From: a virus
Length of the DNA stretch: 39,391 bases
Strand: one strand, 5' to 3'
Virus record (IMG/VR): IMGVR_UViG_3300013004_000081
Span: 1 to 39,391 of that record
Part shown: positions 6,649-14,628 of the stretch, piece by piece
Position numbering within the stretch: the first letter of the stretch is position 1
Layout of the letters: each line of letters opens with the position of its first letter
Notes under the pieces: model-generated
Seen by the model: the letters and a program-made list of their open reading frames with translations, nothing else
The model's database searches: none
What the model was told of the DNA's origin: nothing
Made by a program: the position numbers and the translations under genes

Positions 6649-8042
6649 TCAATTATGGTCACATCGTGACCTTCCTTCTGCAATATTTTTATTCTCTTCT
6701 TGCTGTGCTCAAGAAGATATTCGTTATTGTGAAATACAAAATCGTAATAGTTCAACACTTCCTTGTCGTCTGCCGTTCTTAGTCCTCTTCCTACCCTTTG
6801 TATTATGTGGTGATCGGCTTGTCCTCCGGCAGCATTGATTACATTGTGAGTCATGACATTGATTCCTGCGGTCATTATTTGTTGTGTAGCTAGAGCCGTT
6901 ACTTTTTCTTTTGAGGTCTTGAGTTTGTCTATTACCATTTTTCTTGTCTCCAAGTCGTCCTTACCTTGAACCCACAATGCCCCAGGAATCAGAGAGGCCA
7001 AGGCGTCTCCTTGGGCTATTCTTTCAACAAGAATCAAGGTTCTCCCCTCAAGTTTCTCTGCCAATTCCTTTATCATCTCATGCAGGTGCCAGTTTTCAGC
7101 GATACCTCTCGTGACAGCATCCATGTACACCTCATATCTCAAGTCGGGCTCTCTCACCGGCATGAAAGTACATTTGGACTTAGAAAGAGTTCCTCGCTCT
7201 TGGAGATGGCTGGTCGTCAATGCTCCACCGACGCTCTTTGACTTGAGGGCTGGACCGAAATATCCCTTCACCAACCATTTTTGGCATTGGTCTTTCCCCC
7301 CGAACTTGAACGGCGTCGCACTCACCGCGGCACGGACGCTGCAGCTCTTGAGCTTGTTGAAGTACTTCTTGGGCTGCTTGCTCATGTTTTCATGTATTTC
7401 GTCTACTATCAAAACGCGGATCTTGTCGAGCAGAGGCTCCATCTTGTGCAAGCTTTGCACGGTCGAGCATGTTATTATGTTTGGACTGGCGTGCTTTCCA
7501 TAAAGCCTTCCCACATTATCGAATCCGTATTTGACTATTTCCTCGTAATTTTGCTCCACAAGGCTCTTCTTGTTGGCGAGGACCAAAGCAGGGCAGTTTT
7601 TGGGCATGGCCTTGAGTATCGCAAGCATTATCAGAGTCTTGCCGGCCCCGGTCGGAGCACATATCACGCCCCTCTTGTGCTTGATCAGCGAGTTCGTCAA
7701 GTCCACTTGGTAGTCGTACAAAGTCATTCCGCCGCCCAAGAAATTTTCATCTATCTCGTTGGCGACAAAGTTAAACTCGCCTCTCTCATCCATGATCTTG
7801 TATTCCTCGCCTATGTGGGCGAGGGCGGCCTTGACCTCGGGAAGAAGCCCCGTGAGGAACCTACCCGTCTTCTTGCTGAAGAACTCGGTGTATCCGTCCC
7901 ACAACTTTTGCTTGTAGAGCCTGCTATGGAAATACCCCCTCTCCCTGAACCTCATGTTTTCATGGAGTACGCTCAGGACCTCGGGCTTTTCACAATATAG
8001 CCACGAGTAGCAGTTTTGAATTCTTAGTATCGTTTCCTTCAT
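6645..8042 (-). CDS. uvsW: UvsW-like superfamily 2 DNA helicase
   Basis: 465 residues. An ATP-dependent helicase for recombination and fork or R-loop processing, as T4 UvsW is. SF2 motifs in order: Walker A APTGAGKT (129-136), DEIH (214-217), SAT (241-243) and motif VI QRVGRGLR (415-422). The N-terminal ~100 residues with RGYFHSRLYKQKLWDG resemble the UvsW N-terminal DNA-binding domain in layout. T4 UvsW is longer (587 residues). No Shine-Dalgarno lies before the ATG; TGCTATAGT, an extended -10-like sequence, lies just upstream. Sits between glycosyltransferase genes and is coupled to the downstream one. Helicase certain, UvsW orthology likely. Confidence 0.9.
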   Translation of the reverse strand: MKETILRIQNCYSWLYCEKPEVLSVLHENMRFRERGYFHSRLYKQKLWDGYTEFFSKKTGRFLTGLLPEVKAALAHIGEEYKIMDERGEFNFVANEIDENFLGGGMTLYDYQVDLTNSLIKHKRGVICAPTGAGKTLIMLAILKAMPKNCPALVLANKKSLVEQNYEEIVKYGFDNVGRLYGKHASPNIITCSTVQSLHKMEPLLDKIRVLIVDEIHENMSKQPKKYFNKLKSCSVRAAVSATPFKFGGKDQCQKWLVKGYFGPALKSKSVGGALTTSHLQERGTLSKSKCTFMPVREPDLRYEVYMDAVTRGIAENWHLHEMIKELAEKLEGRTLILVERIAQGDALASLIPGALWVQGKDDLETRKMVIDKLKTSKEKVTALATQQIMTAGINVMTHNVINAAGGQADHHIIQRVGRGLRTADDKEVLNYYDFVFHNNEYLLEHSKKRIKILQKEGHDVTIIE

Positions 8043-8071
8043 AATTGTTGACTATAGCACAAAATCCCCAA

Positions 8072-8887
8072 TCATGGAACAGATCCAAGCAGTTCCTTCC
8101 ATCCGGGGCTGTGTACGCATGTCGCTTTTACGAGCGTCGATCCGCTGGAGTTGAACCACGGCTCATACATGAATTTCTTTTCCTGCCTTATGACTCTTGG
8201 ATCATGGCTCATATTGAGTTGGCAAATTCCGTTTCTGCAAATATCGGGAGTTTTGTACTCGGGGTACATGTCCGCCAAAATAATGGAGAGAACCAGTTCG
8301 TCGTTGGAGCCTCTTCTTCCGTAGAAGTTTTTTATTTTGTGTGTCCATTTTTTAAAGGCATCGCATATTAATTCAATCTTTTCACAACTGATCACTATCA
8401 ATCCGCCATTGACATTCTTCCACTCTTTAAAGCCATTTTCTTTTGCGAATTCCTCGTGTCTTTGAAAGGTTTGTCCTTGCCACGACCACCCTCTATTGAT
8501 CCTGCTACTTACCTCCTCGTTTTCGGTGACTATGGACTGGCACCAAGCAGAGTAGAAGTCAGACTGATATATGCTCTCGTCAAAGTGCATTTTGTCAACG
8601 CACTCGCAGTCGCTGTCCAAGTATATTAGTTTTTTGAAGTCTTTGAGTATGTCTTTCATGCTCAAGAGCGATCCAAGCTTGAACGAGTACGATTGACCCT
8701 CCAAGCAGAAATCATTTATATCTCTGTCTAGCAGAACATGGATGTCACATAAGTTCGGCTTATTCGGAGACAAGCATGCGGTCACCGCCTCCTCGTTGAA
8801 ATTCTTTATCGTCCTGAACAAGTTGGAAGCCATCCGCTCAAAGACAGAGCCTTGAGCCACGGTGAATATCAATGTGTCGCTTTTCAT
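8072..8887 (-). CDS. Putative glycosyltransferase (GT8-like)
   Basis: 271 residues from ATG 8887, chosen because it forms an ATGA overlap with the preceding gene; the frame is open further upstream but inside that gene. It begins MKSDTLIFTVAQG and carries LIYLDSDCECVDK, a DxD motif after a hydrophobic strand, then VNGGLIVIS and SNDELVLSIIL, the order seen in GT8-type enzymes acting on nucleotide sugars. A late HSPGWKE may supply a metal-binding His. It follows the glycosyltransferase-methyltransferase fusion gene directly, so both may modify the same glycan. Substrate unknown. Confidence 0.7.
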   Translation of the reverse strand: MKSDTLIFTVAQGSVFERMASNLFRTIKNFNEEAVTACLSPNKPNLCDIHVLLDRDINDFCLEGQSYSFKLGSLLSMKDILKDFKKLIYLDSDCECVDKMHFDESIYQSDFYSAWCQSIVTENEEVSSRINRGWSWQGQTFQRHEEFAKENGFKEWKNVNGGLIVISCEKIELICDAFKKWTHKIKNFYGRRGSNDELVLSIILADMYPEYKTPDICRNGICQLNMSHDPRVIRQEKKFMYEPWFNSSGSTLVKATCVHSPGWKELLGSVP

Positions 8888-10023
8888 TTGTTTTTTTGCA
8901 GCACGATCATGACGCTGTCGTATGTTCCTTTGTTTCTCCTCTGATCTATCACTTCGGCATTTAAGAACTTCCAATGCGAACCCCAGGACTCAAAATTTTG
9001 AATGTCTTCTATGACATACATTCCGCCGTTTTTCAACAAAGGCCATAAATTCCAAAGGGTTTTGAGTTGCGAGTATGGATGATGATCGGCGTCATCGACT
9101 ATTATGTCAAACTGCTTCCAACGAAGAAGATCGCAGACCTCGATCTTTTGAGTGTCCGCACGAATTATTTTGGTTTTTTGCAAATCTATCGAGGGTAGTG
9201 AATTCAGGTAGGTTCCGTCATCAACCCCATATATTTCCGCTTTGGTGAACCACTCCCTCCACATCAATATGGAACTTCCCCTGAAGACCCCAAGTTCTAG
9301 AAATGATATTTCCTTGTGCCTATAGTTTTCAAACAATCGTTCGTAAACTTCGCAATAATTGTGTCTTGAGTGCTTGTCGGTCCCGAATCGTACGGCGAGC
9401 CTTGCCAATTCGCCCGAGCCCGGATCTTCTTTTATTCTGTTATAGAAGCACAAATTCCTCTGCTCTAGCCACGGTTTAACTTTTGGGCTGGATATCATTC
9501 TGCACACAAAATGACCATCCCCTCCATAGGTCAAAGGATAGTCTATGCCTTCGCACGCAGTCTTGTTGAAGATGTACATGGCCGCATCAACTACGCCCAC
9601 CCTTATATCCTCCAACTTTCTTGGAGAGTACCTGTTGAGCTGCCAGAAGCAGAACAAGTTGCAGTCTGGATGTTCCGCAAGCATTATTTTGAAACTATTC
9701 ACGAACCCTGGGAAGAGTTCGTTGTCGTCGTCCACTTGATAAATCCAACCTTTTTCCGTTGATTTTATCAATGTGTCTTTTCCATGATTTCCGCCCGAAG
9801 CCTTGTTGGCCTCGTGCTTCAAGAAAGAGAAACTTATCCATTCTGATCTGCTGACAAGGAAGTCTTCCACTTCCTTGTTTAAAATTCCATCTTCTCTATT
9901 GAAATCAAATATTATCCTCCAGAAATAACCGCCTTCCCACTCTGATTTTTGCCTCTCTATTTCTAGAGCCACCTTGGGAATATTTTCCGGACGAGCAGAT
10001 ACAGTAATAAATGTCAGTTCCAT
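8884..10023 (-). CDS. Glycosyltransferase fused to SAM-dependent methyltransferase
   Basis: 379 residues from ATG 10023, just after the upstream stop at 10025; the frame is open to 10098, but that part overlaps the membrane-protein gene. Residues 1 to ~190 form a GT2-like domain with QVDDDNELFPG (Asp98-100) and a late GGDGHF. Residues ~205-379 form a class I methyltransferase: FLELGVFRGSS (glycine-rich SAM loop, ~241-251), then FDIIVDDADHHPYSQ and GGMYVIEDI. This resembles sugar O-methyltransferases of the macrocin/CmcI type. Such a fusion would add and then methylate a sugar on one acceptor. The domain calls are good; the acceptor is unknown. Confidence 0.8.
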   Translation of the reverse strand: MELTFITVSARPENIPKVALEIERQKSEWEGGYFWRIIFDFNREDGILNKEVEDFLVSRSEWISFSFLKHEANKASGGNHGKDTLIKSTEKGWIYQVDDDNELFPGFVNSFKIMLAEHPDCNLFCFWQLNRYSPRKLEDIRVGVVDAAMYIFNKTACEGIDYPLTYGGDGHFVCRMISSPKVKPWLEQRNLCFYNRIKEDPGSGELARLAVRFGTDKHSRHNYCEVYERLFENYRHKEISFLELGVFRGSSILMWREWFTKAEIYGVDDGTYLNSLPSIDLQKTKIIRADTQKIEVCDLLRWKQFDIIVDDADHHPYSQLKTLWNLWPLLKNGGMYVIEDIQNFESWGSHWKFLNAEVIDQRRNKGTYDSVMIVLQKNK

Positions 10024-10024
10024 T

Positions 10025-10234
10025 CTATAACACCCAACGCCACAGAAAATTAAGAATGGTACATACGCCAGAAAGGAAACACACACAATAAAACGCAACC
10101 AACAAGCATCCGGTCACAACAAACTGAGCCTTTATTTCTTCCTTTTTTGCCTTGTTTTTGGCATACAGAATGTAGGCCAGCGAAGTTGTGAACAACACTG
10201 ACGAGATAATCAAGTAAAAATTGTAAATATCCAT
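10025..10234 (-). CDS. Small two-helix membrane protein
   Basis: 69 residues from ATG 10234; GAGGTG precedes this ATG, whereas the in-frame ATG at 10246 overlaps that ribosome site. Two hydrophobic segments (about residues 5-24 and 38-62) flank a basic loop KNKAKKEEIKA, predicting two membrane passes. It is the first gene of the leftward run ending at 5953 and is divergent from the metallopeptidase gene, 27 bp away. A holin-like or superinfection role is conceivable from size and topology, but nothing specific shows it. Confidence 0.65.
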   Translation of the reverse strand: MDIYNFYLIISSVLFTTSLAYILYAKNKAKKEEIKAQFVVTGCLLVAFYCVCFLSGVCTILNFLWRWVL

Positions 10235-10250
10235 TTTGCACCTCAAATTC

Positions 10251-10258
10251 TATATATT
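10251..10258 (+). promoter_or_regulatory. Candidate late promoter box TATATATT
   Basis: A late-box-like octamer ending three bases before ATG 10262, with no Shine-Dalgarno. It lies in the 27-bp gap between two divergent genes. Matches the other boxes that sit almost on the start codon. Confidence 0.3.
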
Positions 10259-10261
10259 AGC

Positions 10262-10864
10262 ATGATCGGCTTCAGAGAGTGGCTCGGAAATACCGTCGGA
10301 ACGGAAAATGTTGACAGCAGCAAGATTGAATCCTTGTACAACAAGGCCAAATATGCTGTCAAACTAGTCCAATTATATGACAGTAAGACAAATCAGAAAT
10401 TGCTTACCAATATAAGTACCATAGCCAACTTGAACATGTCCGGAGTTTATGGACTCTACAATTCGGCTGAAAACAAAGATGTGATAGGGCCGGCCGCTTC
10501 CAAGACTAAATTTTTGTTTGGAAAACAAACATACAATCAGTACAAAAATAATTTGTCAAATTTGCCTCCTGCCGTCGTCAATCAATACAAGCCCGACTTG
10601 GATCCCGGAAATTTGGTTCCTTCTGATGTGATACATGTTAATGTTCGGGAAATAGTATCCAGATTTGGAGATACAAAAGAAGCGATCATAGAGATAGCGG
10701 GAACAATAGTTCACGAATGCACCCACCAAATAGAATTCAGAACAAAAGGTAAGACAAGTGAGGCGGGACCCGTAAGAGCCAAAGAAGCGTTTAAAGTTTG
10801 GGCCGACCCTGCCGGCCCAAACTGGAAAACCATAATTTCCGCGATTCCTCAGCTTAATTTTTAG
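10262..10864 (+). CDS. HExxH zinc metallopeptidase with capsid-targeting-like N-terminus
   Basis: 200 residues. The motif TIVHECTHQIEF gives HExxH at 151-155, with Glu167 and Glu175 downstream (SEAGPVRAKEAF) as candidates for the third zinc ligand of a gluzincin-type peptidase. The protein starts MIGFREWLGN, fitting Phe4, Trp7, Leu8 of the capsid-targeting-like pattern; no [IL]xE site follows. There is no signal peptide or membrane segment. No Shine-Dalgarno; a TATATATT box ends three bases upstream. Together these suggest a peptidase packaged in the capsid and delivered with the DNA. The metalloprotease motif is clear; packaging and target are inference. Confidence 0.75.
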   Translation: MIGFREWLGNTVGTENVDSSKIESLYNKAKYAVKLVQLYDSKTNQKLLTNISTIANLNMSGVYGLYNSAENKDVIGPAASKTKFLFGKQTYNQYKNNLSNLPPAVVNQYKPDLDPGNLVPSDVIHVNVREIVSRFGDTKEAIIEIAGTIVHECTHQIEFRTKGKTSEAGPVRAKEAFKVWADPAGPNWKTIISAIPQLNF

Positions 10865-11040
10865 TCTTTGAGAACGACATAAATGCCGTGTATCAGTCCC
10901 GCCAGATATAGGCCAAAAATGGTCAGAGCCAGGTTCACGCAAAAATGAAGGCCGAATCCCTTTTTCAAAGCCACGCCCAGAGGGGGCACAAAAATCGTCA
11001 CCAAAAGAGTTGCGATATCCCTATTGTCCATATTCTCCAT
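10861..11040 (-). CDS. Pmp3/YqaE-like small membrane protein
   Basis: 59 residues from ATG 11040, chosen for the strong AAGGAGG site upstream. The pattern fits the Pmp3 (UPF0057) proteolipid family: an N-terminal hydrophobic segment with FVPPLGVALKKGFG (17-30), then NLALTIFGLYLAGLIHGIYVV (36-56). Family members are stress-related plasma-membrane proteins in plants, yeast and bacteria that affect membrane potential and ion leak. In a phage it may adjust host membrane properties. It is convergent with the metallopeptidase gene (4-bp overlap) and divergent from the Pro/Gly-rich gene. Confidence 0.75.
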   Translation of the reverse strand: MENMDNRDIATLLVTIFVPPLGVALKKGFGLHFCVNLALTIFGLYLAGLIHGIYVVLKD

Positions 11041-11085
11041 GAGAACCTCCTTGTTGAAATCATCCACAATTATCTATTGGAAGCC

Positions 11086-11093
11086 TATATAAA
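11086..11093 (+). promoter_or_regulatory. Candidate late promoter box TATATAAA
   Basis: Late-box-like octamer ending five bases before ATG 11099, with no ribosome binding site between, which predicts a transcript starting at the start codon. It lies in the divergent gap 11041-11098. Confidence 0.45.
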
Positions 11094-11098
11094 ATCTG

Positions 11099-11467
11099 AT
11101 GAAGACTTTTCACCAATTTCTTATATCTGAGGCCACCCCTCCCGCTCCCCCTCCATCTAAATCCGGCGGAGGACCGGCGTCTGCCCCGCCTCCGCCGTCA
11201 GGCCCCCCAGGAGCCCCTCCGGGGCTCGGAGGCCCGCCTGGAGGACTTGGAGGCGGCATGGGCGGAGGCCCGCCTCCGGGTCTTGGAGGCCCGCCGGGAG
11301 GGCCATCTTTCAGCCCGGGAATGGGCGGCCCAGGAGACGGCCAACCGCAAGGCCAAAGCCAATCCGCAATCGTCAAAAGAATTGGATCCCATGATGTATG
11401 GACTTTTCTAAAGAATTCCTTGAAGAATAAGGCATCTGGACAGAGATCCAAAAATTCATTAGAATAA
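11099..11467 (+). CDS. Pro/Gly-rich protein with capsid-targeting-like N-terminus
   Basis: 122 residues. The start MKTFHQFLISEA is the closest match here to the T4 internal-protein leader MKTYQEFIAEA: Phe4, Phe7, Leu8, then ISE followed by Ala, a gp21-type cleavage site. Residues ~14-88 are low-complexity Pro/Gly repeats (PPG, GGPP). A short conserved-looking helical tail, GSHDVWTFLKNSLKNK, follows. The middle is probably disordered. GC content is far above that of the neighbours because of the repeats. A prohead-core or internal head role is plausible. It precedes gp47 on the same strand. Confidence 0.7.
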   Translation: MKTFHQFLISEATPPAPPPSKSGGGPASAPPPPSGPPGAPPGLGGPPGGLGGGMGGGPPPGLGGPPGGPSFSPGMGGPGDGQPQGQSQSAIVKRIGSHDVWTFLKNSLKNKASGQRSKNSLE

Positions 11468-11488
11468 AAATCCCTATTGTGGATTTTT
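11466..11488 (+). other. Hairpin directly before the gp47 start
   Basis: AAAAATCC (11466-11473) and GGATTTTT (11481-11488) form an eight-pair stem with loop CTATTGT, ending at the base before ATG 11489. The T-rich 3' arm could act as a weak terminator for the Pro/Gly-rich gene or could hide the gp47 start. Confidence 0.4.
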
Positions 11489-12580
11489 ATGCAAATATTA
11501 GTATTCAGCGACCTGCACATCCATCCCCACAAAAGATCCACGGAGAGGCTGAATCACTGCCTCGAGGTCTTGGACTGGGCATTTGGGACAGCCACGCAAC
11601 GAAAAATCAAAAACATCGTGTTTTTGGGCGACCTATTTCATGACCGCCAGAAGATAGACGTCCTCACCTACCAGAGAACTTTTGAGATATTTGAAAAGCA
11701 TCTTTGCTCCAACGAACTAAACATAAGTCTTCTTTTGGGAAACCACGACTTGTGGCATTATGAAAAACTCGATGTATCCAGCGTGAATCCACTCAGGAAT
11801 CTGCCTGGCGTTCGTATCATCAACAAGCCTTGTGTGGAAAAGATTTCCGACGAGTCAGAAGATTTCTTTTTTGGGTTTTTGCCATACACGCACAATCCAA
11901 TACAAGATTTAAAGTCCATAGAACAAGAATGGGACGAAAAGGTCTCCAAAAAACAGAAGAAGGTTTTAGGAGGCCACATATCTGTTGATGGAGCGGTTTG
12001 GAATGTCAGATACAACACCATGTCCGAGGTAACCATAGAGCATGATGGAGACATGGTGAAGGTAGGTCCCAACATATTCAAAAAATGGGACAAGGTTTTT
12101 CTCGGCCACTATCACGCCGAGCAAAAACTCAATGACAATGTAGAGTATGTCGGATCCCCACTGCAGCTGAGTTTTGGAGAAGCCTTCCAGAACAAGCACA
12201 TTTTGGTGTTCGACACGGATTCCGGAAAATCGGAATACATAGAAAACAATTTTAGTCCAAAGCATTACATTTTGAATCAAGCTCAACTGGAGGAGTACAA
12301 CCTTGAAGGACAGTTCGTTCGCCTTGAGGTAGAGGACATAGCGAGCCGCGAAATGAGCGAAATAAGACAGAAACTTGTTGAGTCCTCAAAAGTTTCTTCT
12401 TTGGAAATCAAACAAGCTCAAAAAAAAGAAGACCATGTCGTGAAGGATGCAAAGGCGATCCTTTACAAGGAAGAGGAGATGCTTGAGAGGTATGTAGATC
12501 AAGCCAATGTGGAAAATCTTGATAAGTCAATCCTAATCAAGATTGGTACTGACATTTGCCAACAGAGCGCAGCAGAATGA
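11489..12580 (+). CDS. gp47: gp47-like recombination nuclease (SbcD/Mre11 family)
   Basis: 363 residues from ATG 11489 (the frame also has an ATG at 11477). Metallophosphoesterase motifs appear in order: FSDLHIH (6-12), LGDLFHDR (46-53), LGNHDLW (83-89) and LGHYHAE near residue 205, which together bind two metal ions. With gp46 it forms the end-processing complex that makes 3' single strands for recombination-dependent replication. T4 gp47 has 339 residues. It overlaps gp46 by ATGA, so the two subunits are co-translated. High confidence. Confidence 0.93.
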   Translation: MQILVFSDLHIHPHKRSTERLNHCLEVLDWAFGTATQRKIKNIVFLGDLFHDRQKIDVLTYQRTFEIFEKHLCSNELNISLLLGNHDLWHYEKLDVSSVNPLRNLPGVRIINKPCVEKISDESEDFFFGFLPYTHNPIQDLKSIEQEWDEKVSKKQKKVLGGHISVDGAVWNVRYNTMSEVTIEHDGDMVKVGPNIFKKWDKVFLGHYHAEQKLNDNVEYVGSPLQLSFGEAFQNKHILVFDTDSGKSEYIENNFSPKHYILNQAQLEEYNLEGQFVRLEVEDIASREMSEIRQKLVESSKVSSLEIKQAQKKEDHVVKDAKAILYKEEEMLERYVDQANVENLDKSILIKIGTDICQQSAAE

Positions 12581-14580
12581 AAAGCCTAGACATTAAGTAC
12601 ATATACGCTCAGAACTTTCTTTGCTTCGGATCAGATGCATTCGAGATGGATCTGAAGAAGTACGGCAACATAGTCCTGGTCACAGGCAGCAACTTTGATG
12701 TCGTAGACAGTGAATCCAAGACGGCAAGCAACGGAGTTGGAAAAAGCAGCATACCCGAGGTAATAGTTTACACTCTTTTTGGAAAGACAATAAAGCACCC
12801 CAAGAAGATAAACCACAAGGATGTCATAAACAATCAAATTGGAAAGGCCTTAAAGACCGAAGTAAGGTGGGGCGATTTTAGGGTGGTCAGAACGAGGAAG
12901 CCAGATTCTTTGAGGCTTTGGGAAAGTTCCAAGGGCATTTGGGACGACACCACGGAGATAACCCTCGGCGGCCAACCGGCAACTCAGAAATTGCTTGAAG
13001 AAAAACTCGGTCTCAATTACGAGACATTTGTCAATGTAGTCGTCTTTACGGACAATAATGCCGGAAGTTTTCTGGAGTGCGATGCGTCCAACAAAAGAGA
13101 GATAGTAGAAAACCTTCTCTCTTTGGACAAATATAAAGCCTTCGCCGAACGAGCGAAAAATTTGAAGAAGGAAAGGAAGGATTCCATAAAAATCCTTCAA
13201 AGCGAATATGACAACATCCGACAACAACTCGATCAGGCAAAACAGAAGATAAAAGCGGCAAGGGATCAAGAGTCCTCTTGGCGGTCAAAGCAAGAACAGG
13301 AGCTAGAGACGCTTCGCTCCAAAATAAAGCTGCTTAAAAAGCAGTTGGAGTCAACCTCGGAAGGAGCGGGGCTCATCAGGTACCAGGAAGCCCAGGACAA
13401 AATAGAAGTTCTGAATTCGGAAATACCGGAAATTGAGAAAAAGCAAGTCAAAATTCAAGAGATAATAGACATCGCCCAGGAAAAGCTAAATTCCTTGAAG
13501 CAAAAGCAAGGCGAAGTCCATGTTGCTATAAAAGGCTTGGATCTTTCAATCAAGAACATAAGCCTGCAGATTTCCGAAAGCAAAAAGGAAATAGCCCGCC
13601 TTGAAAACAACGAGGGGGCGACATGTAAGTTCTGCCTTGGCACCGTATCCAAGGAGAACTACAAGAAGTATACCGATCAGATGATCAAAAAGGTGAACGA
13701 ACTTGAAAGTGAATTGCGCGACGAAACCGAGAAGAAGACCTCCGCATCCGATAGGCTAGAGGCACTCGAAGTCAAAGAAAAAACAATATCTTCCGGCATA
13801 TCCTCCGCGAAGAAAAACATGCTAGAGTTCTCTTCAAACTTGTCGCAAAAGAGAAGGGAACTTTCCGAACTTAATAAGATAGAAAAGCCTCAAAACAAGA
13901 ACATATCCGACCAATTAATAGAACAGCAAATTCAAAACATATCCGAGCAGATAGAAGGCAAAAAGAAGGAAATTGAATCTCCGACCCCTTTTGAGAGCAT
14001 CATAAATTCTCTTTCCGAAGATATAGATTCCAAGAATAAGGAATTTGATGCAAAAAATAAGGAACTAGAAGATTTGGAGGGCGAACTTCCTTATTATGAA
14101 TTCTGGGCCACTGCATTTGGAGACTCCGGAATCAGGAAGTTCATAATAGATGGAATAATACCGGCTCTTAATTCCAAGGTCGCGTACTGGCTCCAGTTCC
14201 TAATAGATGGGAAGATAAGTTTAGAATTTAATAACGAATTGGAAGAGAGGATAGAAAGAAATCCTTCTGATGGAGACCCGTTCGTTTATTATGCAATGAG
14301 CGGCGGCGAGAGAAGAAGATTGAACTTGGCGGTCTCGCAAGCCTTCGCCCATGTTATGATGCTGAGCTCCGGAATGGCCCCCAGCCTAGTTTTTCTAGAT
14401 GAGGTCACAACTAATATTGACCAGATAGGTGTGGTTGGGGTATATAATATGATCTTGGAATTGGCGAAGGATCGGCAAGTCTTCATAACCACCCATGACC
14501 AAAATCTATTGGACATGCTAGAAGGGTGCGAGTCGATAAGGCTGGAAAAAAGAAAAGGCTTCACCAGTCTAAAAAAGTAA
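12577..14580 (+). CDS. gp46: gp46-like recombination ATPase (SbcC/Rad50 family)
   Basis: 667 residues from ATG 12577, overlapping the gp47 stop. SMC-type ABC ATPase: Walker A NGVGKSS (52-58), long coiled coils, a zinc hook CKFC at 350-353, signature SGGE at 575-578 and Walker B LVFLDE ending at 608-609, then ITTHD. The hook joins two molecules through a shared zinc. Somewhat longer than T4 gp46 (560 residues), mostly in the coiled coils. Works with gp47 in double-strand-end resection. High confidence. Confidence 0.94.
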   Translation: MKSLDIKYIYAQNFLCFGSDAFEMDLKKYGNIVLVTGSNFDVVDSESKTASNGVGKSSIPEVIVYTLFGKTIKHPKKINHKDVINNQIGKALKTEVRWGDFRVVRTRKPDSLRLWESSKGIWDDTTEITLGGQPATQKLLEEKLGLNYETFVNVVVFTDNNAGSFLECDASNKREIVENLLSLDKYKAFAERAKNLKKERKDSIKILQSEYDNIRQQLDQAKQKIKAARDQESSWRSKQEQELETLRSKIKLLKKQLESTSEGAGLIRYQEAQDKIEVLNSEIPEIEKKQVKIQEIIDIAQEKLNSLKQKQGEVHVAIKGLDLSIKNISLQISESKKEIARLENNEGATCKFCLGTVSKENYKKYTDQMIKKVNELESELRDETEKKTSASDRLEALEVKEKTISSGISSAKKNMLEFSSNLSQKRRELSELNKIEKPQNKNISDQLIEQQIQNISEQIEGKKKEIESPTPFESIINSLSEDIDSKNKEFDAKNKELEDLEGELPYYEFWATAFGDSGIRKFIIDGIIPALNSKVAYWLQFLIDGKISLEFNNELEERIERNPSDGDPFVYYAMSGGERRRLNLAVSQAFAHVMMLSSGMAPSLVFLDEVTTNIDQIGVVGVYNMILELAKDRQVFITTHDQNLLDMLEGCESIRLEKRKGFTSLKK

Positions 14581-14628
14581 TTTAATACGCTTACATACCC
14601 TCGCATCAAACAAAAAGCAGGAGTTTTT

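Noticed and set aside
7281-8000. 239-codon rightward ORF opposite the helicase
   Set aside because: Antisense shadow of the UvsW-like gene; composition is not protein-like and the helicase motifs lie on the other strand.
8888-8974. 29-codon N-terminal extension of the glycosyltransferase at 8072
   Set aside because: Lies inside the preceding gene; the ATG at 8887 in an ATGA overlap begins the recognisable fold.
14441-14450. TATATAATA inside gp46 as a promoter
   Set aside because: It codes for conserved protein sequence after the Walker B motif and has no gene start downstream.
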